A stretch of DNA of 22,088 nucleotides from NCBI GenBank assembly GCA_937926355.1, contig CALAZP010000151.1, positions 1 through 22,088 on the forward strand, read 5' to 3'. The notes beneath the pieces were generated by a model. It did no database searches, was not told where the DNA came from, and was given only the letters and a program-made list of their open reading frames with translations. The DNA is from an uncultured Saprospirales bacterium (GTDB lineage: Bacteria > Bacteroidota > Bacteroidia > Chitinophagales > Saprospiraceae). Position numbers and translations under genes: made by a program. Shown in pieces: positions 6,401 to 13,009 of this stretch. Position 1 is the stretch's first letter; each line of letters starts with the position of its first letter.

Positions 6401-7237
6401 ATGAAAACCAAGAGGATAAGGCTTTTTGAAGATTTCAAAGAACAATATATAAAAGAGAACGAAGTTCTTGAATCGGTGTACGCTGATTGGAAAAAAAGTG
6501 TTGGATTTAATTTGGAATCTATTTTTGAGTATTTCTTACAAGAAGATATTGAAGACGATGATGACAGAGAATTAACCTCTGGTGAAAAAGCTGCTTTAGC
6601 AAGAGATTTTCAGATTATCTCTAAGCCTCAAATGGCAGCTATCTATTTAAGGGCTTTGGGAATAGCAGAAGATGATGATGGTGGCAAATACCTGGTCATG
6701 ATTCCCGGTATAGAAGCATTTGGTGACTTTGCTGAGGATAGAAAATTTGACATCACAGTCCCTGCAATCGCTGATGCTTTGGGGTTAGAAGCTTATGGAA
6801 CAGTTTCCAGAACAACAAGAAAGTTTGTTAATCTAATTTCAGGTGAGGGTGAAACCTCAAGTGAAGCTATTTACCCAAAGATTCAAAAATACTTTGAAGA
6901 GTTTCAAGGACAAACACCTACTAACTTAGCACAATTTGCAGCTCAGGCTATTCAGGACACATCTTATACCAAAAACAGAGATCAGGCTGCTGAAACAATG
7001 TCAAAAGCGGCTGCAAGAACTAAGGAAAGAAAAGAGGAAGCTATTAAGCTTGGTGAAACGGTATTCTCTCTAATTAAGTCTTTGAAACAAACACCAATCT
7101 TCCAGGATCCCAAAAAGGCTCAAAGAGCTGCTATCATGAGAATAGCAAGGGATTCTGATATAGATCCAGCTAAAGTTGATTCTGCTTTGCAGAAGTATTT
7201 AGCCTCTAAGAATATTACCGGTTACTACGAAAAGTGA
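6401..7237 (+). CDS. Unknown alpha-helical phage protein with capsid-targeting-like leader (278 aa)
   Basis: N-terminus MKTKRIRLFEDFKEQYIKEN is basic, then LFE, the pattern shared with several other proteins here and similar to T4 internal-protein leaders. The rest is predicted mostly helical, with an acidic stretch at 48-55 (EDIEDDDDRE), an Ala/Gln-rich region (LAQFAAQAIQDTSY, MSKAAARTKERKEEAIK) and a C-terminus ending in KYLASKNITGYYEK. No membrane segment, no recognised enzyme motif. Helical, charged proteins of this kind are often internal or scaffold-associated virion proteins, which would fit the leader. That is inference. It is transcribed alone from the promoter just upstream; its last 39 bases overlap the end of the convergent gene at 7199. 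Confidence 0.85.
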   Translation: MKTKRIRLFEDFKEQYIKENEVLESVYADWKKSVGFNLESIFEYFLQEDIEDDDDRELTSGEKAALARDFQIISKPQMAAIYLRALGIAEDDDGGKYLVMIPGIEAFGDFAEDRKFDITVPAIADALGLEAYGTVSRTTRKFVNLISGEGETSSEAIYPKIQKYFEEFQGQTPTNLAQFAAQAIQDTSYTKNRDQAAETMSKAAARTKERKEEAIKLGETVFSLIKSLKQTPIFQDPKKAQRAAIMRIARDSDIDPAKVDSALQKYLASKNITGYYEK

Positions 7238-7639
7238 TAGTTTACTGAAGATGTGGTAAGATCTATTCAAGGACAGAGCGTCTGAGAAAAATTGGGATCT
7301 ATCATCTTGGGTAACATACAAAGGATCATGGGGGAAATTTGGATCGATTCCATTTTCTCTCATTTCTATTTTAAACATCTCCTCATTCATTACACACTCT
7401 TCAAGTAGTCTCATTCTATAATCATATACCCTTGAGTATTCAGTAGAAAAAATTAGGAATAGTATAGAACTGGTAAGGATTGATTGTGTAGCCAACCCAA
7501 CCACAATAAAGAATAGGGCAAACAAGAAGATAATTTCCTCTTTCACTATTCTAAAATTGAATGGGATTCTGCCAAAAAGGTATGAAGTCTTCTTGTGAGA
7601 ATCCATTTTTTCCGTGTAATACTTTATCCCTTGATCCAT
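7199..7639 (-). CDS. Membrane protein, two helices (146 aa), unknown
   Basis: A charged start (MDQGIKYYTEKMDSHKKTSY), then a long hydrophobic region at about residues 34-66 (EEIIFLFALFFIVVGLA, then SILTSSILFLIF) that can form a helical hairpin, then a soluble acidic C-terminal domain (VYDYRMRLLEECVMNEEM). The ATG is preceded by AAAGAAAA. It converges on the preceding gene with an unusually long 39-base overlap, so one of the two 3' ends could be mis-set, but both frames are otherwise long and clean. No family recognised. Confidence 0.6.
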   Translation of the reverse strand: MDQGIKYYTEKMDSHKKTSYLFGRIPFNFRIVKEEIIFLFALFFIVVGLATQSILTSSILFLIFSTEYSRVYDYRMRLLEECVMNEEMFKIEMRENGIDPNFPHDPLYVTQDDRSQFFSDALSLNRSYHIFSKLSLFVVTGNILRG

Positions 7640-7746
7640 TTTTCTTTGTTTAGGTCTGCAATAGTAGGGCTATTATTCGGACTAAAAAAATGGATCTTTA
7701 AAAAATAGATTTTGGGAATTTCTAAATCTGTTTAATAAGGATCTTT

Positions 7747-8394
7747 TTAGATTCCCTGCGACTCGAAATGTTTATTGATGGACTCTATCCAGCTTAGTTT
7801 AATCTGCTCCATCGACATTGTGGAAGATTCTTTAAAAAACCTAAATAAAAATAATTCTTTAAAGTCTATAGCGGATGTACTCCTTACTAGTTCTTGTGTG
7901 AAATATCTCTTAATTTTAATCACCTGCTCGTGTTCTGTGCAGAATTCGGATGGATTACCGTCTATGACGTCGCAGATTTCGTTTCTTAGGTCTATTTGAT
8001 ATAAAATCTCTGCTGAGTGATCATTTATATCAAAAGGATAATCCATGCTCATTAGCTCCTTTACTCTAAAACTTATCTCCGTAGTTATTTCGATGTCACG
8101 AGATCCTTCAAATCCAAGAGAGGAAAGATCTAGCAGTAAGCTTACATCTTCATCACAGTCTGACCTGGACCCAACGTTAATTGAGGTACGCATTCTAATA
8201 TTGGGTATTTGAGGTTCCTTGATTCCTATATGAAATTCGTCCAGGTCCCCTTTGCTATTTAAGGGAAATCCGTTGCTCATGACAACACCGTCTAAAGATT
8301 CTATTGATCTTGACCAAAACCTTTTGTCACCAAGGAATCCAAAAATGCTGGCTGTGTCTCTACTGCTTAAATATTGAAGTGGGGAAGTTTCCAT
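7747..8394 (-). CDS. Unknown protein (215 aa)
   Basis: A long clean frame encoding a mixed alpha/beta soluble protein with few lysines in the first half, a Cys at SDCDEDVSLLLDL and a C-terminal helical part (FKELFLFRFFKESSTMSMEQ). No membrane segment, leader or enzyme motif was recognised. It is transcribed from the divergent 8395-8497 region opposite the gene at 8498. No obvious Shine-Dalgarno sequence before the ATG. Confidence 0.7.
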   Translation of the reverse strand: METSPLQYLSSRDTASIFGFLGDKRFWSRSIESLDGVVMSNGFPLNSKGDLDEFHIGIKEPQIPNIRMRTSINVGSRSDCDEDVSLLLDLSSLGFEGSRDIEITTEISFRVKELMSMDYPFDINDHSAEILYQIDLRNEICDVIDGNPSEFCTEHEQVIKIKRYFTQELVRSTSAIDFKELFLFRFFKESSTMSMEQIKLSWIESINKHFESQGI

Positions 8395-8470
8395 CGTATG
8401 CCGGTTTATTTGACCAGCAATCTACTTCAATTTTTTGGTTAAAAAAATAAAGGTTGTTATTTAGCAATCC

Positions 8471-8480
8471 GATATATAAT
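8471..8480 (+). promoter_or_regulatory. GATATATAAT promoter element
   Basis: GATATATAAT contains a perfect TATAAT (8475-8480) and ends 17 bases before the ATG at 8498. TTGTTA at 8454-8459 is a weak -35 at 15 bases. One of five nearly identical elements in this window, all at gene starts. Confidence 0.6.
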
Positions 8481-8497
8481 GAAAGCTAATTCTAATC

Positions 8498-8755
8498 ATG
8501 AGAGATTACACAAACAGAAGATTTGTAATTTTTAACGTCAGCGAACTTGGAGACGTGGACTTTAATCAGGTATATGAAACCTCAGCATTAACGGTGAGAA
8601 AGAGTGTAGACGAAACCCTTACTTTTGTTAAGTATGATTTACCTCAGCCTCCTTCTGTGCAGTCACTTTCTACAAAGTCTCAGGAATATACCCATGAGGA
8701 AATTCTTGCTATCCTAGAAACACCTACCTGGACCGATCCAGATCCACAGGATTAA
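8498..8755 (+). CDS. Small conserved phage protein, YTHEEI type (85 aa)
   Basis: Sequence blocks TNRRFVIFNVSELGDVDFNQ, TVRKSVDETLTFVKYD and QEYTHEEILAILETPTWTDP make a compact alpha/beta protein. From memory, very similar short proteins (RRFV...VDF.QV.ETS...SVD.T.TFVKYD...S.EYTH.EIL) recur in marine T4-like phages, without known function. Single-gene unit with its own GATATATAAT promoter; stop overlaps that of the small convergent gene by four bases (TTAA). Confidence 0.82.
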   Translation: MRDYTNRRFVIFNVSELGDVDFNQVYETSALTVRKSVDETLTFVKYDLPQPPSVQSLSTKSQEYTHEEILAILETPTWTDPDPQD

Positions 8756-8871
8756 ACCCTCATGCATGGCACAGACCTTAATTCTCCCGGGTCTGGGAAA
8801 AATCCTCTTTTGAAATTTTCATCAACTATCTCGTTATAAGCTCTCCTTTCAACTTTTCTTAGTGTAAACAT
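8752..8871 (-). CDS. Tiny protein (39 aa), unknown
   Basis: ATG at 8871-8869, stop TAA at 8754-8752. The product MFTLRKVERRAYNEIVDENF then KRGFFPDPGELRSVPCMRV looks protein-like in composition. Its stop overlaps the stop of the convergent + strand gene by four bases (TTAA), the same arrangement as at 5457-5460, and it fills an otherwise empty stretch. An A-rich leader but no clear ribosome binding site. No family recognised; coding status is likely, not certain. Confidence 0.5.
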   Translation of the reverse strand: MFTLRKVERRAYNEIVDENFKRGFFPDPGELRSVPCMRV

Positions 8872-8931
8872 CTTTTTTATTTTTTTTGATGTCTTAAAAC
8901 TAAGAAACAAATGTACTAGTAAAAAATTTTT

Positions 8932-9162
8932 TTAAAGAGAAGCTGGTCCTGATGGTCCAGAAGAGTTTACAAAATAACCCTCAGCGTGGGAGCTTTCCTC
9001 AAGAAGGCCCCTGTTTTTTAGGTTTGTTAGAATTTCGAGGGTTTTTTCTTTAGGTTCTTTAAGAATGTATCTGGCGATATATGAATAGTGTATGGGTCTT
9101 CTAAGCTTGTTAAATAGCAATTCTACTTTCCCTGGTACCGTACTACGCTTTTTATCTTCCAT
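8932..9162 (-). CDS. Winged-helix-like small DNA-binding protein (76 aa)
   Basis: Residues 12-65 (VELLFNKLRRPIHYSYIARY, EKTLEILTNLKNRGLLEES, EGYFV) have the layout of a winged-helix domain: helix, helix, recognition helix with NRGLL, then a strand pair. Such small proteins in phages usually act as transcription regulators. A homologous position in a regulator cannot be confirmed. The C-terminus SSGPSGPASL is short and unstructured. It is in the same minus-strand group as the genes at 9203 and 8752. Assignment of fold is moderate; DNA target unknown. Confidence 0.65.
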   Translation of the reverse strand: MEDKKRSTVPGKVELLFNKLRRPIHYSYIARYILKEPKEKTLEILTNLKNRGLLEESSHAEGYFVNSSGPSGPASL

Positions 9163-9202
9163 TTCTTTTTGAGTTATTTTAGCCTTGTTTCGGATATTCC
9201 TG

Positions 9203-9376
9203 TTAAAAATCCCTCATTAACAATAATACCCTCACCATCTTTTTCGATGTCTTCCTTCTACTATATACCTGAAAAAAGTATCCTGGTTTGAATCCAGGAA
9301 CTTCGTCCCATCCGTAAGCTATATCAACAACATCGTTAGTTTGCGGGTTTATCCCAACTGCTATTTTCCTACTCAT
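9203..9376 (-). CDS. Small unknown protein (57 aa)
   Basis: The best start is the ATG at 9376 (MSRKIAVGINPQTNDVVDIA...). A longer frame exists from a TTG at 9400, which would add eight residues but has no support. The sequence (VGINPQTNDVVDIAYGWDEV, then PGFKPGYFFQVY) is compact, with an aromatic GYFFQVY patch and a basic C-terminus. No family recognised. It is divergent from the P-loop gene at 9430 across only 53 bases, so the two promoters must overlap. Confidence 0.65.
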   Translation of the reverse strand: MSRKIAVGINPQTNDVVDIAYGWDEVPGFKPGYFFQVYSRRKTSKKMVRVLLLMRDF

Positions 9377-9399
9377 TTTACGAAATACTTTGATATTCA

Positions 9400-9410
9400 A
9401 TAAATATAAG
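9400..9410 (+). promoter_or_regulatory. ATAAATATAAG promoter-like element
   Basis: ATAAATATAAG ends 19 bases before the ATG at 9430, in the same position as the GATATATAA elements elsewhere, and resembles the T4 late consensus TATAAATA. Confidence 0.4.
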
Positions 9411-9429
9411 ATAAAATTAGATTATTTTA

Positions 9430-10002
9430 ATGAGAAAGGTAATTTTATGCCCTAGCGGTGGGGGAAAAACCTCTTTTATGGAGAGCAATTCTATGGAGTT
9501 TAATGGTTACAATCTCGTTTGTAACGAACATCTTTCATCCTCAAATTATGTAAGAAAGGGCATCAATATGGGATCAACTTCTACCATTGTCCCAGAATCG
9601 CATCCTCTTTACATGGGATGGATAGATCTTTTTAAAATAGGCCTTGATAATTTCTTCACAGACAATTCTTTCGAAAAATCCTGCTTGATTTATAATTGTA
9701 CCTCTCATATCTCTTTTATCAAAACAAACTATCCAGAGATTGACCTTGTTATTGTTTTACCAGAGGAAGATCTTCATAAGGATATGTTGGTTAGTAAGAT
9801 AGACTCTCACGAGCACCCAAGTGGTAAAAAACTGAGTGAATGTACAATGTTGGATTTGGTTAAAGAAAATCACCAAATTCTTAGCTCACTTCACCTTTAC
9901 AGTTGGACAAGAGCAGCTGTAGAGAGAGAAGAGTACAAAAGGCTTGCCAAAATATTTAATTTAAGTGTTTTTAGATCTTTTACAGACGCTTTAGGATCTT
10001 AA
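9430..10002 (+). CDS. P-loop NTPase/kinase-like protein (190 aa)
   Basis: Begins MRKVILCPSGGGKTSFMESN: a strand running directly into a glycine-rich P-loop with Gly10-Gly11-Gly12-Lys13-Thr14. The first loop position is Cys where the Walker A consensus has Gly/Ala. A hydrophobic strand with acidic end, EIDLVIVLPEEDL (about 101-113), is placed like Walker B or the post-strand kinase core. No ABC signature or helicase motifs. Length and layout fit small nucleoside or nucleotide kinases or related phosphotransferases; the substrate is not evident. Divergent from the 9203 gene, with an ATAAATATAAG element upstream. The minus-strand terminator begins in its stop codon. Confidence 0.65.
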   Translation: MRKVILCPSGGGKTSFMESNSMEFNGYNLVCNEHLSSSNYVRKGINMGSTSTIVPESHPLYMGWIDLFKIGLDNFFTDNSFEKSCLIYNCTSHISFIKTNYPEIDLVIVLPEEDLHKDMLVSKIDSHEHPSGKKLSECTMLDLVKENHQILSSLHLYSWTRAAVEREEYKRLAKIFNLSVFRSFTDALGS

Positions 10003-10025
10003 AAAACCCCGGATAAACCGGGGTT
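10001..10025 (-). terminator. Rho-independent terminator of the zinc-ribbon gene
   Basis: Stem AACCCCGG (10005-10012) and CCGGGGTT (10018-10025), loop ATAAA. On the minus strand it is followed by six T (10006-10001), so it terminates the 10055-10843 transcript. The T tract overlaps the stop codon of the + strand gene. Confidence 0.9.
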
Positions 10026-10054
10026 CAGTGAGCTGTAACCTTTTACCTAAATTT

Positions 10055-10843
10055 TTATTCTAGTGATTCACCACAATTTGGACAAAACTTCCAAGTTGAT
10101 TTTCTAATCCTAGTGCCACACCCAGAACAATAGTTCCGGATTTCATTGGTCTCAACTGGGAGCTGACTAATTGGGAGAATCTGATAAGAGCTTGTGTGAG
10201 AAGCCCATGCGTTAAATGTTCCATATCCATTTTCAAAAGTCTGCTCGGACTCTTCACCTTGCTGAACCCTGCCAGTTTCTAAGCTTCCTGCACTTGCTGT
10301 CCTTGTCTCGTAGCTGGCAGTCGAGTTTGAAAGATTCATAAAGTTTAGACTTGGTTCACCCGACATACTTGTATTCAAAGTAAAATTACTCGAATTTGTG
10401 TTGTCGTATGTAAAGGTGTATGGATTTGGTGTTGTCCAAGTTGTAAATGTAGTACCGCCAAAACTAATGTGATTGTACTCTTCAAAGAATTGAACTGATA
10501 CCATTCCGTTATCAGCTATTGCTTCCTTAGCTTCCTCGGTATCTTCAACCTCGTAAGTTTCATAAACGAGCTTTCTGTTTTCGTCTATGAATCTTTCTAA
10601 GAAAACCCTTTGTCCTGGCTGCAAAATAATTCCTCTGGAACTAATGTGCTTTCCATTGATTAGGACTTTAGCAAGATAAACTGATTTTGTTGGGTTGTGT
10701 AGTTCGATTTCGAACTCCTGTCCGTCTTCTAGATAGACCTTTTTACCCTTGTAGATTTTTTGCCTATTTTTTTGGGTGGCAACCCATGCTTCTGGCTTGA
10801 AACTACTGTTCAGCCTGTAGCTGTTTGTACTTGTTACTTTCAT
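10055..10843 (-). CDS. Zinc-ribbon phage protein with beta-rich N-terminal domain (262 aa)
   Basis: Residues 30-100 form a beta-rich domain (VYLEDGQEFEIELHNPTKSV, VLINGKHISSRGIILQPGQR, VFLERFIDENRKLVYETYEV). Residues 105-230 are low-complexity Ser/Thr/Asn/Gly-rich, probably a flexible spacer. Residues 238-262 are a zinc ribbon with Cys239-Cys242 and Cys254-Cys257 (YCSGCG...FCPNCGESLE). From memory, the NG..IS..GI.L.PGQRV.LERF.D pattern occurs in uncharacterised phage and large-virus proteins. A structural or nucleic-acid-linked role is possible. Stand-alone unit between its terminator and the 10844-10984 leader. Confidence 0.8.
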   Translation of the reverse strand: MKVTSTNSYRLNSSFKPEAWVATQKNRQKIYKGKKVYLEDGQEFEIELHNPTKSVYLAKVLINGKHISSRGIILQPGQRVFLERFIDENRKLVYETYEVEDTEEAKEAIADNGMVSVQFFEEYNHISFGGTTFTTWTTPNPYTFTYDNTNSSNFTLNTSMSGEPSLNFMNLSNSTASYETRTASAGSLETGRVQQGEESEQTFENGYGTFNAWASHTSSYQILPISQLPVETNEIRNYCSGCGTRIRKSTWKFCPNCGESLE

Positions 10844-10984
10844 GTTACTTTACCTTTGTTTTAGTTAAAATCCATTCATAGCCGGTGAAGACTATTCAAA
10901 AGCCGCTTAGCGACTCTGGACATCAAACGGTAAAAGGCTCCGCTCTCTGTATATATCCTAGTACAAAAAATTAGTAAAGTTCCA
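10844..10984 (-). promoter_or_regulatory. 141-base leader of the zinc-ribbon gene with GATATATAC element
   Basis: This region has no gene. On the minus strand it holds GGATATATAC (rc of 10949-10958), a GATATATA-type element 105 bases before the start of the 10055 gene, so the transcript would carry a long 5' leader. The leader is clearly richer in G+C than its surroundings (AGAGTCGCTAAGCGGC, GCGGAGCC), unusual here, and could be structured. I see no tRNA or known riboswitch. Confidence 0.35.
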
Positions 10985-11581
10985 CTATTTTGATTTGTGG
11001 TTAGCCTCTAGATATTCCCAAAGGCTTTCGTAGGAATAGCAGATGGGATTTCCATTTTCGTCATGTGCACCATATCTGGCCTCACCAGCTTCTTTAGCAT
11101 AACTTACCGATACTTTAATTGTTGGCTTTTTACCTTCATTCATAATCTCATCTAAGTTATGACCTTCTATTTCATCTTCTGGAATGCCAATATAATCCAT
11201 TAAGTATTCTGCAAACTCTTCTGCGTCTTCTGAATTCTTAAATTGGAATGTGTTAGTAGAAATCATTTTACCCATTTTTGAATATGCATCTCTAAAAGCC
11301 TCGCCAGCTTCTTTGATTAACTTTCCATCTTCTGAGTACAAAGGTGCTGCTTTGCTCCAATCTTTTTGGCCATAATCATTTTCAAAGATGAACCAGCTTA
11401 CCCAATCCAGACCCTTTTCACCGTAGGAAATCTTCATTGCTTCGTTTAGCATATCTTCTACTTTTTCGAGAATTTTATATTTCCCCTCCAGTAGATCCAC
11501 ACCAATGTCGTAAAGCTCAGAGATTTCTTCGCTGAGCTTTTTATAAGTCATTATTAGCGTAAGGAAACTTTTATACTCCAT
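10985..11581 (-). CDS. Unknown phage protein, WVSWFIFENDYG type (198 aa)
   Basis: N-terminal helical region (KLSEEISELYDIGVDLLEGK), a central conserved-looking block (DMLNEAMKISYGEKGLDWVS then WFIFENDYG), and a C-terminal block with EEFAEYLMDYIGI and a YESLWEYLEANHKSK end. From memory, related proteins with a D-W-(V/I)-xWFI(F/Y)END(F/Y)G core are common in phages of this size and are unannotated. The start at 11581 overlaps the stop of the upstream gene by 11 bases (ATGGAGTATAA) after an AAAGAAG; the ATG at 11551 is an alternative. Last gene of the three-gene minus-strand operon 11994-10985. Confidence 0.75.
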   Translation of the reverse strand: MEYKSFLTLIMTYKKLSEEISELYDIGVDLLEGKYKILEKVEDMLNEAMKISYGEKGLDWVSWFIFENDYGQKDWSKAAPLYSEDGKLIKEAGEAFRDAYSKMGKMISTNTFQFKNSEDAEEFAEYLMDYIGIPEDEIEGHNLDEIMNEGKKPTIKVSVSYAKEAGEARYGAHDENGNPICYSYESLWEYLEANHKSK

Positions 11582-11780
11582 CTTCTTTGTTTTTGATTAT
11601 TTCCTCAATTTCTTCTTCGCTAAAATCTTCTAGCATAGCATTTAGAGCTTGGTCTAAAGCATGTTCTTCGTCGAAGATCTTCTCTTTCTTTTTTTCCATT
11701 TGATCGACTATAATGATTGCTATTTCTACAATAAAAATAACACCAAATAAACCAATAACAATTAATTCTAGATTATTCAT
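11571..11780 (-). CDS. Small single-pass membrane protein (69 aa)
   Basis: ATG at 11780 chosen because it overlaps the upstream stop (ATGAATAA) and follows AAAGAGAAGA; a longer GTG-initiated frame from 11798 exists but is less likely. One strong membrane helix (LELIVIGLFGVIFIVEIAII) at the N-terminus, then a charged cytoplasmic-type tail (MEKKKEKIFDEEHALDQALN, EDFSEEEIEEIIKNKEDGV). Family not recognised. Middle gene of the overlapping minus-strand operon. Confidence 0.7.
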   Translation of the reverse strand: MNNLELIVIGLFGVIFIVEIAIIIVDQMEKKKEKIFDEEHALDQALNAMLEDFSEEEIEEIIKNKEDGV

Positions 11781-11994
11781 TTTCTTCTCTTTCCGCACCC
11801 CCGAAATTTTGATATACTTTCCAAACCATAGTGATTGCTTTATCTAATATCTCAACCTGCTCTGGATGGTGCTTCATCGCATGATGTTCTATTAGATGGT
11901 TTTGGATCATGTCCATAATTAAATGACACCTATCGACAACTTCGTGATAAGAGAAGTCGTCTAGACCTGGATTCATTTTCATGTTATCTTTCAT
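11773..11994 (-). CDS. Small conserved-looking helical protein (73 aa)
   Basis: Sequence MKDNMKMNPGLDDFSYHEVV, then DRCHLIMDMIQNHLIEHHAM, is helical and rich in His and Met, with no membrane segment. From memory, short proteins with YHEVIDRC...I..HLIEH.A are found in T4-like phages with unknown function. First gene of the three-gene operon. Starts at Met1, 5 or 7 are all possible (MKDNMKMN). Confidence 0.7.
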   Translation of the reverse strand: MKDNMKMNPGLDDFSYHEVVDRCHLIMDMIQNHLIEHHAMKHHPEQVEILDKAITMVWKVYQNFGGAEREENE

Positions 11995-12030
11995 CTCTAC
12001 AAATTTAATGGAAAGCCGTAAATTTACTTA

Positions 12031-12040
12031 GATATATAAC
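12031..12040 (+). promoter_or_regulatory. GATATATAAC promoter element before sodA-like gene
   Basis: GATATATAAC ends only seven bases before the ATG at 12048. If used as a -10-type element, the transcript would be nearly leaderless. Same motif as at 8471, 16702 and 21529. Confidence 0.5.
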
Positions 12041-12047
12041 CTATTAT

Positions 12048-12713
12048 ATGATACATCTGAAAGAATATTCCGGGGATTTTAAACTATTTGAAGCCAAAAG
12101 GCAGAGGTTCGAAAGGCCTAAGCTGGGCTATTCTCTGGGGGATATAGAACCTTACATCGATAAGGAAACAATGGACGAGCATTTCAATGTTCACTTTGCT
12201 GGATATACCAAGAAGTTAAATGAGGCAGTACAGGAAGAAAACATAGATGTCCTAATGGGACCAGAAATGCAAGGTATAAAGCAAATACTTAGGAACGTAA
12301 AAAAGTATTCTGATAAGGTTAGAAACAATGGTGGCGGATTTTACAACCACTACCTCTATTTTGAAAGCCTAAGTCCAGAAAAAAAGCGCCCGCAGGGCAG
12401 AATTAGACAGTCTATTATTGATTCCTTTGGTTCCTATGCTTCTTTTAAAAAGCAGTTTACAGATGCTGGACTTGGAAGGTTTGGTTCTGGTTGGGTTTGG
12501 CTGGTACAGAACGGCAACGTTTTAGAAATCTTAACCACACCAAATCAGGATAATCCTTTAATGGAAAGATCGTTTAGGGGAGAAATCCTACTTGGAATGG
12601 ACGTTTGGGAACACGCTTATTATCTTAAACATAAAGCAGATAGAAAATCTTATATCAGGGATTTCTTTGATGCCATAGATTGGGAAGTAGTAGAAACAAG
12701 AATGAAGCCATGA
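12048..12713 (+). CDS. sodA: Superoxide dismutase, Mn/Fe family, with N-terminal leader
   Basis: Catalyses dismutation of superoxide to oxygen and hydrogen peroxide. All four metal ligands are present: His45 (TMDEHFNVHFAGY), His101 (FYNH), Asp185 and His189 (GMDVWEHAYYLKHKADRKSY); second-shell Tyr53, His49 and Gln167 (TPNQDNPLM) are conserved. The GGGFYNH and NQDNPLM contexts fit the Mn-type or cambialistic group more than Fe-type. The enzyme body begins near residue 25 (KLGYSLGDIEPYIDK). The first ~22 residues, MIHLKEYSGDFKLFEAKR..., are an extension that ordinary SODs lack and contain LFE-A, like a prohead-protease site. Heads the operon with the 12710 and 13006 genes. Could be host-derived; phage role uncertain. 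Confidence 0.93.
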   Translation: MIHLKEYSGDFKLFEAKRQRFERPKLGYSLGDIEPYIDKETMDEHFNVHFAGYTKKLNEAVQEENIDVLMGPEMQGIKQILRNVKKYSDKVRNNGGGFYNHYLYFESLSPEKKRPQGRIRQSIIDSFGSYASFKKQFTDAGLGRFGSGWVWLVQNGNVLEILTTPNQDNPLMERSFRGEILLGMDVWEHAYYLKHKADRKSYIRDFFDAIDWEVVETRMKP

Positions 12714-13009
12714 AGCACCTCAGGGAATATAGCGACGAAGAACTTAATGATTTAAGATCAGATCTTAAATCAACTGGTTTCAAAGATCCAATCCCACAGA
12801 ATCTTACAGTCGACAACTTCTTTGAAGAAACCTTTGATCATGATGAATATGTTGATGTTTCAGGGCCAGCTGTTGATTTCATTATAGAGGAAGCCATCAA
12901 TGAGGTTAAAGAAAGAATTGGTGACATCCCACAGCAACATAGAAAAATAGCAGCACAGGCCATATCAGAACTTTGGATGGATAGAATACAACAAAACTTA
13001 CTCAGATGA
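12710..13009 (+). CDS. Small leader-bearing phage protein, DLxxDL family (99 aa)
   Basis: Start ATG 12710 overlaps the SOD stop (ATGA 12710-12713), which makes a start further upstream unlikely. MKHLREYSDEELNDLRSDLK-STGF is the shared leader-plus-DL-DL-G module seen in three other proteins here. The rest is acidic and helical (FIIEEAINEVKERIGDIPQQ) with no recognised family. Followed, again with an ATGA overlap, by the gene at 13006. Translation is coupled within the SOD operon, so a shared job or shared fate, such as packaging, is suggested. Confidence 0.82.
   Translation: MKHLREYSDEELNDLRSDLKSTGFKDPIPQNLTVDNFFEETFDHDEYVDVSGPAVDFIIEEAINEVKERIGDIPQQHRKIAAQAISELWMDRIQQNLLR

Noticed and set aside
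8872..8931. Terminator from the A/T-only run aaaaaattttttt
   Set aside because: No GC-containing stem; the palindrome is only an A run followed by a T run and could be chance in this AT-rich gap.
10844..10984. tRNA or known riboswitch in the G+C-rich leader
   Set aside because: No cloverleaf with a T-loop GTTCRANNC could be found on either strand, and I could not pair the strand into a known riboswitch.
12680..12709. Upstream start for the small gene after sodA
   Set aside because: The ATGA overlap at 12710-12713 and the leader motif MKHLREY point to the 12710 start.
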